A DNA stretch of 22,357 bases from an uncultured Methanobrevibacter sp. (GTDB lineage Archaea > Methanobacteriota > Methanobacteria > Methanobacteriales > Methanobacteriaceae): the NCBI RefSeq assembly GCF_937898925.1, contig NZ_CALDKF010000083.1, forward strand, positions 1 to 22,357. Reading direction: 5' to 3'. The position numbers and the translations under genes were made by a program. The notes below the pieces were generated by a model. That model was given only the letters and a program-made list of their open reading frames with translations. It did not search any database and was not told the origin of the DNA. Shown here one piece after another: positions 1 through 7,253 of the stretch. Numbering within the stretch: position 1 is the first letter of the stretch; each line of letters opens with the position of its first letter.

Positions 1-17
1 GAGAAAAAACTCTCTAA

Positions 18-500
18 TTAATAAATGCCAGTCGTATTCGAAACATTGAATGCCTCGATATCCTGACCTTCAGTAACATTTTCATGGAAATCGTAATATG
101 AAATTTGTGTGCCGTTTTCATCATGCAAGTCATAACTGCTGTTTTCATAGACAGTTATATTGTCAGTTACATTCATATACTGCACTTCTCCAGAACTTGG
201 TTCACTGCCAATACCCATAATCATTGAAATTCCTAAAGACAAACCGCAAATGAAAGCTATTAGGATTATTATAAATACGAGTATTTGCCTAGGGCTTCTA
301 GGCTTTTTTGGCATAGAACTCTTAGACCAAATAGAGCTTAATGAATTATTGGATTGTCTAGCTCTGCTTGACTGTCTTGAACTGGCTCTACCTGATTGTC
401 TTGAGCCTCTGGAGTTTCTAGAATTGTTAGGAGTTCTAGTTTTCAATACATTCTTGTTTTGCTGATTTCTAGAATTCCTAGATCTTCTACCGATTGCCAT
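18..500 (-). CDS. Ser/Arg-rich single-pass membrane protein, function unknown
   Basis: I do not recognise a family. The 160-residue product has three parts. Residues 1-70 are very basic and built almost only of Ser, Arg, Asn, Gln and Gly (runs such as SRNSRGSRQSGRASSRQSSR). Residues about 73-97 form one hydrophobic membrane segment (ILVFIIILIAFICG). The last 60 residues are acidic and should lie outside, by the positive-inside rule. That outer tail carries seven N-X-S/T sequons (NVT, NIT, NSS, NGT, NVT, NVS, NTT), so it may be heavily N-glycosylated. The reading frame also offers a GTG at 512, but I chose the ATG at 500 because the sequence GGTGA lies about seven bases before it, whereas the GTG has no such site and sits inside that motif. 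It lies 87 bases after the palm-domain gene on the same strand and could be cotranscribed with it. Confidence 0.75.
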   Translation of the reverse strand: MAIGRRSRNSRNQQNKNVLKTRTPNNSRNSRGSRQSGRASSRQSSRARQSNNSLSSIWSKSSMPKKPRSPRQILVFIIILIAFICGLSLGISMIMGIGSEPSSGEVQYMNVTDNITVYENSSYDLHDENGTQISYYDFHENVTEGQDIEAFNVSNTTGIY

Positions 501-587
501 TAATTTCACCACAAATTACATATTTAGGTCTTTAATAAGACCAATAAATTTCAAATTTCAACTGAATAATAAATATTAGATTAAATT

Positions 588-1790
588 TTACCTAAGTGTA
601 TAGTAAGCCACAAGCGCTAGAACGATTAAAAGTCCATAAATGCCCATGCCCATTACAGCAAGCAAATATGATGCAACAAACATTACAAGGAATGCAGTTA
701 TTAGCTTGCCTTTCTTATTGGTTAGGAATTCACATAGGGTTCTTGTAAAGTCTGATGGAATGTAATATCCATACAAACCATTAGCCAAATCGAATATGAC
801 TAAAGACAATGCGCCAAAACCGTGAATGCTTTCTGCAATGTTTGCACGTTCACCTGCCTCTCTTCTGCTTCTTCCGATTCCAATCTTGACTTTAGCTCCA
901 TTGTTCAAGATAAACCATGCACAGTCAAGACCTGCACGAATAGCTACATCCTTACTTGGGAATTTTGCAATCAAGTCATCTCCACCTTCACGGTATCCTT
1001 CGATTTGACCTTCGCAATCTTCCATGAACTCCTTAACGCTTGTCATCAATTCAACAAGCTTGTTTCTTCCATATTTTGAAATGAAATTTGTTGAGTCCAC
1101 AATATCAATGAAGAGGTATTGCTGGAACTCTGGAGGTTCGGATTCTGCCAATTTGAATGGAGTGTCCAAAACAAGGGCATATTCACCACCTAATTTAGTG
1201 AAAGCAACACCTGGAGAATCTCCAACTTCCTTGTTGAACTTAATGGATCTTTCAATAGCTGCAGCACCAGTCATACCAGCAGCAGCCCTTACTCTGATTC
1301 CATTATCCAAACCAATGCCCACTAATCTTATAGCCACTCTGATTGCATCGTTTTTGGACATCAATCTTGAAACGATTTCAGTTTCGCTTCTTTCGATAAT
1401 TTCTCCATTTTCTCTTAAAATAATGTCAGTGAAAAGATTAATAATGTAAGAAGGTTCAGAAAGCTCTACATACATATAACGGTCACTACCCATGATGATA
1501 TTGCTTACAAGAGCATATTCCTCAACCTTATCTTGTGCAGGAAGTAATTCATAAAAGCTATGATTTTCTGGAATGTTTTCACGGCCAACATCTCTAACCA
1601 AGTTGGTAAAAATACTTTCTGTTGTGATATGTGCCTTATCAATCTCCATTAGCATGGTTTGAGTGTAATTGAACATGTCCACATATTCTGTTTCCAATGG
1701 AGTTGTAGGGAAGTATTTAGTACCTATGCTTATGATTTCATGTTTTGTAACTAATGAAACAAGCTTTCTTATAATACTATGTTCAGCCAT
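588..1790 (-). CDS. membrane-anchored double palm-domain protein (nucleotide cyclase / GTP cyclohydrolase III-like)
   Basis: Residues 227-234 read FIDIVDST, residues 269-272 GGDD and residues 303-307 IGIGR. This order matches the palm fold shared by class III nucleotide cyclases, GGDEF proteins and archaeal GTP cyclohydrolase III, whose C-terminal half has GGDN followed by IGIGR. Asp229 and Asp271/272 are placed to bind two metals and a nucleotide triphosphate. Residues 105-182 align with 225-319 as an internal duplicate (YMYVELSEPSY with QYLFIDIVDSTNF; GEIIERSETEI with GQIEGYREGGDD; SKNDAIRVAIR with SKDVAIRAGL). In this first copy Asp229 becomes Glu109 and the GGDD motif is lost, so it is probably inactive. 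Residues 1-100 are an unassigned N-terminal region. Residues 363-397 form a hydrophobic hairpin or paired membrane segments. The start is secured by GGAGGTAAA just before the ATG. The substrate cannot be told: cyclase, GTP hydrolase or nucleotide sensor are all open. Confidence 0.8.
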   Translation of the reverse strand: MAEHSIIRKLVSLVTKHEIISIGTKYFPTTPLETEYVDMFNYTQTMLMEIDKAHITTESIFTNLVRDVGRENIPENHSFYELLPAQDKVEEYALVSNIIMGSDRYMYVELSEPSYIINLFTDIILRENGEIIERSETEIVSRLMSKNDAIRVAIRLVGIGLDNGIRVRAAAGMTGAAAIERSIKFNKEVGDSPGVAFTKLGGEYALVLDTPFKLAESEPPEFQQYLFIDIVDSTNFISKYGRNKLVELMTSVKEFMEDCEGQIEGYREGGDDLIAKFPSKDVAIRAGLDCAWFILNNGAKVKIGIGRSRREAGERANIAESIHGFGALSLVIFDLANGLYGYYIPSDFTRTLCEFLTNKKGKLITAFLVMFVASYLLAVMGMGIYGLLIVLALVAYYTLR

Positions 1791-1919
1791 ATTTTACCTC
1801 CTTTTAGTTTTTTTAAATATCAATAAATTGTTAAGCATGAATCGTTAAATATCATAAATCGAATTGTAATGAATCCATTAGATAGGATTTTAAAAAATTT
1901 AAGTTGAAAGATTAGGTGA

Positions 1920-2960
1920 TTAATCCTTATCTTTCTTTTTCTTGGAATTCTTTTCCAGATAGATCTCAAACTCACCTGGCTTTTCAAGAATCATGTTAGG
2001 CTTGACTGAAACGAATGGGAACTTCCAGGAACCTAATCTGCCTGCAATTGTACTTGCAATGTTTCTTGAATTCTTCTTAATGAAGACTTCGTCATAGGTG
2101 TTTGTTTGAATTTCAATGTTGTATGGGGGATTGTCTTCCACCTCATCAGTCAAGACTATGTTCAATCCAAAGTAGCCGGGCTTGATGAACAAGTCATTTC
2201 TAACTGCGATAAGTGGCTTGTGAACCAATCTCAATCTATCCGCTACAGTTACTGAAATGTTACCTGCATCCTTTACAGCAGCCTTATAGTCTTTTGGATG
2301 AACAAGAACAAAGATCACATAGGGAACTGATGTTTCAACATCATCCACCATTTCCATAACCTTGTCAAACATTGGCAATTTGGAAAATATTCCCTCTATT
2401 TTTGAGGAAACGTTATCCTGTTCAGACTCATCAAGCAAGAGAATAGCTTGCTTTGCAACATTCAATGGAGTGAATTTGGTTGTTTCCTTACCTTTGTAGA
2501 CTACCCAACGTTTTCTTTCAAGTTCATTCAATGTTTCATCACAGATGTTCTGCAAGAGATTCTTGACCTTTTTAGGCTTTTTGGCCTTTCCCATAACCAA
2601 TTCATTGTCCTGAATTGAAAATGGAATCCTTATGCTGTTGATGTCTGGGAATTCAGACATGAAATCCCTGAACTTGTCATTGGACAATACCTTTGCATCC
2701 TCTTCATAAGCCAAGTCAAGAATGTAATGGTCTGCAATGGTTCCTACAGGAACCTCATCAATGATTCCATCATTAACCAATCTGACAAAAGTCTCTTTAT
2801 CATCTATATTATGACGTAAGGAAGCGTCCGCTATGATTAAAAAGTCATGACCTTCTTCTTCCAATGCCTTAACAGCCAAGGTAATGTTTTTCAATTTAGC
2901 TTTTGCGCCTTCCTCTTTATGAAAATGTGCAACATTTGCAGCATCAATAATAACTTTCAA
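1920..2960 (-). CDS. NYN/PIN-like ribonuclease (Zc3h12a family) with unassigned C-terminal region
   Basis: The first 110 residues match the NYN ribonuclease domain of the Zc3h12a/Regnase type: a beta strand ending in IIDAANVA, then LIIADAS, then ADHYILDLAYEEDAKVLSNDKFRDF. The acidic residues of IID, ADHYI, SND and FRD correspond to the metal-binding Asp cluster of that family, so an active endoribonuclease is likely. A lysine-rich linker (KAKKPKKVKN) follows, then about 210 residues I cannot assign, ending in a KKKKDKD tail that could bind RNA. The frame opens with a TTG at 2975, but that codon has no ribosome binding site. The TTG at 2960 is preceded by AGGGTGAT at proper spacing and begins directly at the first domain strand, so I prefer it (346 residues). 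Targets are unknown; a role in RNA decay or processing is an inference from the family. Confidence 0.85.
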   Translation of the reverse strand: MKVIIDAANVAHFHKEEGAKAKLKNITLAVKALEEEGHDFLIIADASLRHNIDDKETFVRLVNDGIIDEVPVGTIADHYILDLAYEEDAKVLSNDKFRDFMSEFPDINSIRIPFSIQDNELVMGKAKKPKKVKNLLQNICDETLNELERKRWVVYKGKETTKFTPLNVAKQAILLLDESEQDNVSSKIEGIFSKLPMFDKVMEMVDDVETSVPYVIFVLVHPKDYKAAVKDAGNISVTVADRLRLVHKPLIAVRNDLFIKPGYFGLNIVLTDEVEDNPPYNIEIQTNTYDEVFIKKNSRNIASTIAGRLGSWKFPFVSVKPNMILEKPGEFEIYLEKNSKKKKDKD

Positions 2961-3331
2961 GATATCACCCTTCAAAAGTTTATTTAATTATAATTATTTC
3001 AAATGAATGATTTAATTCTCAGTTTTAATTCTTGCTTTTCAACCAAATATTAAAATACTAAAAATATCCTTATTGACATTTTCTTATTTAATATTTTCGT
3101 AATAATATTTTATACTATAAATATATATTAGTAATAAAATATTTAAATCTTTTCGACTCATGGAAAAATAATTTAAAGAAATGATTTTAGAAAAGATAGA
3201 TAGTGTAAAATCTGTAAAAACTGAAAAAACAATGAAAAATACAAGCCTAAAATGTTAAAAAAAGAAGCAAAAACTAGAAAAATAGTAAAAAATGCTATAA
3301 AAATAGATAAAAAAATAAAAAAAGAAAAGAA
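2961..3331. other. AT-rich intergenic stretch with likely leftward promoter
   Basis: This 371-base gap lies upstream of the ribonuclease gene and downstream of the UPF0058 gene. Around 3105-3130 there is a TATA-rich block (TATACTATAAATATATATTAG) that could serve as TATA element for the leftward ribonuclease gene. The section from 3180 to 3330 is A-rich on the given strand, so it is T-rich on the transcribed strand, and could end the UPF0058 transcript. A 25-codon rightward ATG ORF at 3181 has no ribosome binding site and I do not accept it. Confidence 0.4.
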
Positions 3332-3637
3332 TTATTTAGATTGAGCAGCTTCAGCTGCCTTTAATTCTTTTTTGGATCTTCTTACAAGATCTCTTAAAGC
3401 GTTTGAAACATTTGGAGGAACAGATCCCTCTTCCTTGTTTAAAATCACTTCAGAAATAATGTTAGAAAGAACGAATATTGCATGTTTATGCTCTGCTTTT
3501 GTTCTGTGAATGTGATGTGGACTTATATTTAACGCAAGGTAATCGTCAAAGAACTCATGAGCAGAGTTATCAGTGTCTAAATATTTTAAAACATATACTA
3601 AAAATTGATGTAATTGAATCATTTCATCCTTATACAT
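3332..3637 (-). CDS. UPF0058 family protein
   Basis: The 101-residue product has the hallmarks of archaeal family UPF0058: the opening MYKDEMIQLHQFLVYVLKYL, the block ISPHHIHRTKAEHKHAIFVLS, and the length near 100 residues. No function has been established for the family. The protein looks soluble and largely helical, with a basic and alanine-rich C-terminus (RRSKKELKAAEAAQSK). The histidine-rich central block (HHIH, EHKHA) is conserved in the family and could bind a metal, but that is only an inference. The ATG at 3637 is preceded by a purine-rich AAAGGTAT. A second Met at codon 6 exists, but the family usually starts at the upstream position. It stands alone, with a long AT-rich gap on its upstream side. 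Confidence 0.88.
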   Translation of the reverse strand: MYKDEMIQLHQFLVYVLKYLDTDNSAHEFFDDYLALNISPHHIHRTKAEHKHAIFVLSNIISEVILNKEEGSVPPNVSNALRDLVRRSKKELKAAEAAQSK

Positions 3638-4349
3638 ATAATACCTTTCCTATATTTTAAAATTGTAAAAATAAATTATGGATTTAAATTAAATCTATTC
3701 ATTTAATTAAATCATTAAACACATAACAAACATAAAAATAAGTTATAAAATATTAATTCACTACAATACCAAGAAATTTATATTCTCTTTAGGATTTAAA
3801 AGACTGACAACAAAATCCCCATATAAATCTCAAATGAACTACCTAAATTACATACTCAAATTTATTTTTGTTAATAGTACTTTAAACACAATTGTATTTA
3901 AAATTTATGTTTAACTATATAAATTTTTATATTTAATTCTTTGTATCAAAAATATATAAATCTTTGTGTTGAATTGGATTTCAAAACATAAAATTGAGAA
4001 AAAAATTAGATTATTTCCTATAAAAAATTCTGAAAAATAGACAAACTAATACTTAACTAAATTAAATAAATAAATTCTTTAAACAGTTAAAATTATTGAA
4101 AAATTTTAAGCATACGGAAAATGGGAAACATCCCTAAAAATAAACTGAAAAATAAACTGAAAATAAGCTAAAAATAAAAGAATTTAATAATATTATTAAT
4201 AATGTATATAAAATATAAAAAATATATTTAATTATGTTATAAATTATGCATCAATACATCACAAGATAAGATGCATAAAAACAACAAAAAAATGAAAAGA
4301 AATTATAATTATATTAATTTTTTTATTTTTATTTAGCAAGAGTGGTAGA
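3638..4349. other. long AT-rich intergenic region between divergent UPF0058 and hisD genes
   Basis: No ORF with a ribosome binding site was found in these 712 bases. Several TATA-like blocks occur: 3915-3935, 3945-3960, 4200-4215 and 4230-4245. The last two are suited to hisD. Short direct repeats of AAAATAAACTGA occur near 4138-4165. An inverted repeat at 4244-4278 is listed separately. The rest appears to be plain AT-rich spacer holding the two divergent promoters. Confidence 0.45.
4244..4278. promoter_or_regulatory. inverted repeat at the hisD promoter, possible operator
   Basis: Perfect 9-base arms TTATGCATC (4244-4252) and GATGCATAA (4270-4278) surround a 17-base centre. They sit 72-106 bases before the hisD ATG and overlap the right end of a TATA-like sequence (TATGTTATAAATT, 4233-4245), so a bound protein would cover the expected transcription start. 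No regulator for this motif is known to me. An RNA hairpin in the leader is the alternative. Confidence 0.4.
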
Positions 4350-5627
4350 ATGGAAATTCTAAAATATGATAAGGAAACTGCAAATGATTTAATCAAAAGG
4401 TCACAAGCAGATATCAGCGAAGTCCTGAATATAGTTTCAGACATCTTAAAGGATGTTAAGGAAAACAAGGATGAAGCTGTAAAAAGATATACTGCAAAGT
4501 TTGATAAGGCAGAATTGGATGATTTGCAAGTTTCAGAAGATGAAATCAAAGAAGCTTACGATAATTTGGATAAAGATCTTATTGAAGCGCTTAAAAGAGC
4601 ATCTGGAAACATTGAAAAATTCCATAAGGCTCAAATTCCAGAAGAATGGTTTATGGAAGTGAACACTGGAATCACTGCTGGACAAATCATCAGGCCAATC
4701 AACAGTGTTGGCTGTTACATTCCAGGAGGAAGAGCTGCTTACCCTTCATCTATTTTAATGGAAGTAATTCCTGCAAAAATAGCTGGAGTGGAAAGAATCA
4801 TCTGTTGCACACCTCCAGGGCCAGACGGCAAGATAATGGATGCAATCCTTGTTGCTGCAGACTTGGCTGGAGCTGATGAAATCTACAAATGCGGTGGATC
4901 TCAAGCTATTGCTGCAATGGCTTATGGAACTGAGTCAATTGAAAAGGTCGAAAAGATTGTAGGTCCTGGAAACGTATTCGTTACCGGAGCAAAAAAACTT
5001 GTTTACGGTGATGTGGATATCGAATTCCCTGCAGGACCATCAGAAGTATTGATCTTATGCGACAATACCGCAATTCCAGAGTATCTCGCTCATGACTTCC
5101 TATCTCAGGCAGAGCATGACCCTGAAGCATCATGCTTCTTGGTGACTGACGATGAGAAAATAGCTAATGCTTCAAAAGATTTGATTGAAGAATTTGCTAA
5201 AGATGCAGAAAGACGTGAAATAATCGAAGAGTCTTTAGAAAAGCACGGACATATTATCCTATGTGAAAATATGGAAGATGCTATTGACTTTACAAATACA
5301 TATGCTCCTGAACATTTAATCATATGCACTGAAGATGATGCATCTGTTCTTGACAGAATTAAAAATGCAGGTTCCATTTTCTTAGGCAAGTATTCTCCAG
5401 TTGCTGCTGGTGACTACGGTTCCGGAACAAACCATGTTTTGCCAACTGGTGGTGGAGCTAAAATGTATTCCGGGCTTTCAACTGAAGCATTCCTTAAGAA
5501 ACCTACTGTTCAGACCCTTACAAGGGAAGGAATCGAGGAACTTTCTAAAACAGTTATCCCAATAGCTGAATATGAAGGCTTCTACGCACATGCAAATTCA
5601 GTGAAAGTGAGATTGGATAAAAAGTAA
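4350..5627 (+). CDS. hisD: histidinol dehydrogenase
   Basis: HisD catalyses the last two steps of histidine biosynthesis, oxidising L-histidinol to L-histidine with two NAD+ through histidinal, and needs zinc. The 425-residue length is normal for the family. The family signature is present at about residues 204-236 (VGPGNVFVTGAKKL, then FPAGPSEVLIL). The zinc ligands are visible as Gln253 and His256 (LSQAEHDPEA), Asp355 (GDYGSGTNHVLP) and His414 (FYAHANSVKVR). The catalytic pair is Glu321-His322 (APEHLII). All key residues are intact, so the enzyme should be active. No other his gene is adjacent, in line with the scattered his genes of many methanogens. The start context AGTGGTAGAATG is a weak ribosome binding site. 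An inverted repeat in the promoter hints at regulation. Confidence 0.97.
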   Translation: MEILKYDKETANDLIKRSQADISEVLNIVSDILKDVKENKDEAVKRYTAKFDKAELDDLQVSEDEIKEAYDNLDKDLIEALKRASGNIEKFHKAQIPEEWFMEVNTGITAGQIIRPINSVGCYIPGGRAAYPSSILMEVIPAKIAGVERIICCTPPGPDGKIMDAILVAADLAGADEIYKCGGSQAIAAMAYGTESIEKVEKIVGPGNVFVTGAKKLVYGDVDIEFPAGPSEVLILCDNTAIPEYLAHDFLSQAEHDPEASCFLVTDDEKIANASKDLIEEFAKDAERREIIEESLEKHGHIILCENMEDAIDFTNTYAPEHLIICTEDDASVLDRIKNAGSIFLGKYSPVAAGDYGSGTNHVLPTGGGAKMYSGLSTEAFLKKPTVQTLTREGIEELSKTVIPIAEYEGFYAHANSVKVRLDKK

Positions 5628-5785
5628 TTAAAAAAACTAAGTTTAAATAAATTAAAGAAATAATATAATTATTATAATTATTCCAATTATTAATTTGATT
5701 AATTAAAACAATTTAATAATTACTAATGTTTATCATTAATTGACAAATAAAAAATTAATTTGTAAATATAATCGAGGCGATTAAC

Positions 5786-7108
5786 GTGGATTATTTATTA
5801 GGCGACTTAAGAAGAACTCATTATTCAAAAGACGTAAACCCAGATATCAGTGGGGAAGAAGTCCTTATCATGGGTTGGGTACATGAAATAAGAGATTTAG
5901 GTGGAATCATCTTTGTAATCATCAGAGACAGAGATGGATTAGTGCAAATCACTGCACCAAGTAAAAAGGTAGATGCAAGCATCTTAGATGATTTAAGAGC
6001 ACTCAGAAAAGAATCTGTAGTGGCTATTAAAGGTACTGTGCAAGATGCAGGAAAAGCACCAAACGGTGTTGAAATCATTCCAGCTGAAGTAATTATCCTT
6101 AACCCTGCTAAACAGCCATTGCCAATGGACCCTACCGAAAAGGTAAAGGCTGAAATCGATACAAGATTAAACTCAAGATTCTTGGATTTAAGAAAAGCAA
6201 ACGTAAGCTCTATCTTCAAGATAAAAGCTAACATGTTCAAAACCGTTCGTGACTACTTCTATGAACAAGGCATGATTGAAATCAACACTCCTAAACTTGT
6301 AGCATCCGCTACTGAAGGAGGAACTGAACTTTTCCCAATCACTTACTTTGAAAAGGAAGCATTCCTCGGTCAATCTCCACAATTATACAAGCAGATGATG
6401 ATGGGTGCTGGATTTGACAAGGTATTTGAAATCGGACAAATCTTCAGAGCTGAAGAGCACGACACATTAAGACACTTGAACGAAGCTGTTTCCATTGACT
6501 GTGAAATCTCCTTTGCAGACGATGTGGATGTAATGAAAGTATTGGATGGCATGATCACTGCAGTACTCAAATCCACTAAGGAAAACTGCGCTAAAGAATT
6601 GGAAATTTTAGAATATGATTTAAGTGCTATTCCTGAAGGACCATTCCCAGAGGTGAAATACGATGATGCTGTAGATATAATCAATTCCAAAGGAATCGAT
6701 ATGGAATGGGGAGAAGACTTATCCAGAGAAGCTGAAAAAGCTTTAGGAGACACTCAAGAAGGTTTCTACTTCTTAACCGATTGGCCATCAGCTATCAAGC
6801 CATTCTATGCTATGCCTTACGAAGACACTCCAGAAATCAGCCATGCTTTCGACTTGATGTACAAAAACCTCGAAATCTCATCAGGTTCCACTAGGGTTCA
6901 CCAATACGACCTTTTAGTAAAACAAATGGTTGAAAGAGACTTAAACCCAGATGGATTCGGAAGCTACTTGAAAGCATTCGAATACGGTATGGCTCCTCAC
7001 GCTGGTTGGGGTGTAGGTGCTGACAGATTAGCTATGGTATTAACCGGTGTTGAAAACATTAGGGAAACTGTACTCTTCCCAAGAGACAGACACAGATTAA
7101 CTCCATAA
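5786..7108 (+). CDS. aspS: aspartyl-tRNA synthetase, archaeal type, probably non-discriminating (Asp/Asn)
   Basis: This class IIb synthetase joins aspartate to tRNA. An N-terminal OB-fold anticodon domain (about residues 1-105) is followed by the catalytic domain with motif 2 (FRAEEHDTLRHLNE, from residue 220) and motif 3 (GWGVGADRLAMVLTG, near 410-424), ending in FPRDRHRLTP. The 440-residue length fits the archaeal form without the bacterial insert. In archaeal enzymes, Trp26 and Lys85 (Thermococcus numbering) mark strict Asp specificity, and His and Pro at these sites mark relaxed specificity. Here they are His33 (GWVHE) and Pro92 (GKAPNG). The enzyme is thus expected to charge tRNA-Asn with Asp as well, with an amidotransferase finishing Asn-tRNA. 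The start is GTG, supported by GAGGCGAT six bases upstream. A hairpin terminator follows. Confidence 0.97.
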   Translation: MDYLLGDLRRTHYSKDVNPDISGEEVLIMGWVHEIRDLGGIIFVIIRDRDGLVQITAPSKKVDASILDDLRALRKESVVAIKGTVQDAGKAPNGVEIIPAEVIILNPAKQPLPMDPTEKVKAEIDTRLNSRFLDLRKANVSSIFKIKANMFKTVRDYFYEQGMIEINTPKLVASATEGGTELFPITYFEKEAFLGQSPQLYKQMMMGAGFDKVFEIGQIFRAEEHDTLRHLNEAVSIDCEISFADDVDVMKVLDGMITAVLKSTKENCAKELEILEYDLSAIPEGPFPEVKYDDAVDIINSKGIDMEWGEDLSREAEKALGDTQEGFYFLTDWPSAIKPFYAMPYEDTPEISHAFDLMYKNLEISSGSTRVHQYDLLVKQMVERDLNPDGFGSYLKAFEYGMAPHAGWGVGADRLAMVLTGVENIRETVLFPRDRHRLTP

Positions 7109-7137
7109 GTTAATCAAATCATATTAAAAAAAAAAAC

Positions 7138-7164
7138 AATAAATAAGGAATTTCCTTATTTATT
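7138..7164 (+). terminator. hairpin plus T-run after aspS
   Basis: A perfect 13-base inverted repeat (arms AATAAATAAGGAA and TTCCTTATTTATT, one central base) lies 30 bases after the aspS stop and is followed by TTAATTTTTTATA. It reads as a transcription terminator. An A-run precedes it. Confidence 0.6.
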
Positions 7165-7253
7165 AAATTAATTTTTTATAAAAAACCACTATTTTTAAAC
7201 TCATTTTACTTATTTTAACAAACTATTTTAAAAATTGAATTCAAGGTAATAAT

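Noticed and set aside
160..465. rightward 101-residue frame rich in Leu and Glu
   Set aside because: It is the antisense shadow of the Ser/Arg-rich gene, whose ATG has a proper GGTGA site and whose product has a membrane segment and an ordered composition.
3181..3258. 25-codon rightward ATG frame in the spacer before the UPF0058 gene
   Set aside because: No ribosome binding site, lysine-rich translation expected from A-rich DNA, and it runs into the end of the UPF0058 transcript region.
4138..4165. AAAATAAACTGA direct repeats as a possible CRISPR-like array
   Set aside because: The units are about 12-14 bases, have no distinct spacers and occur only two or three times.
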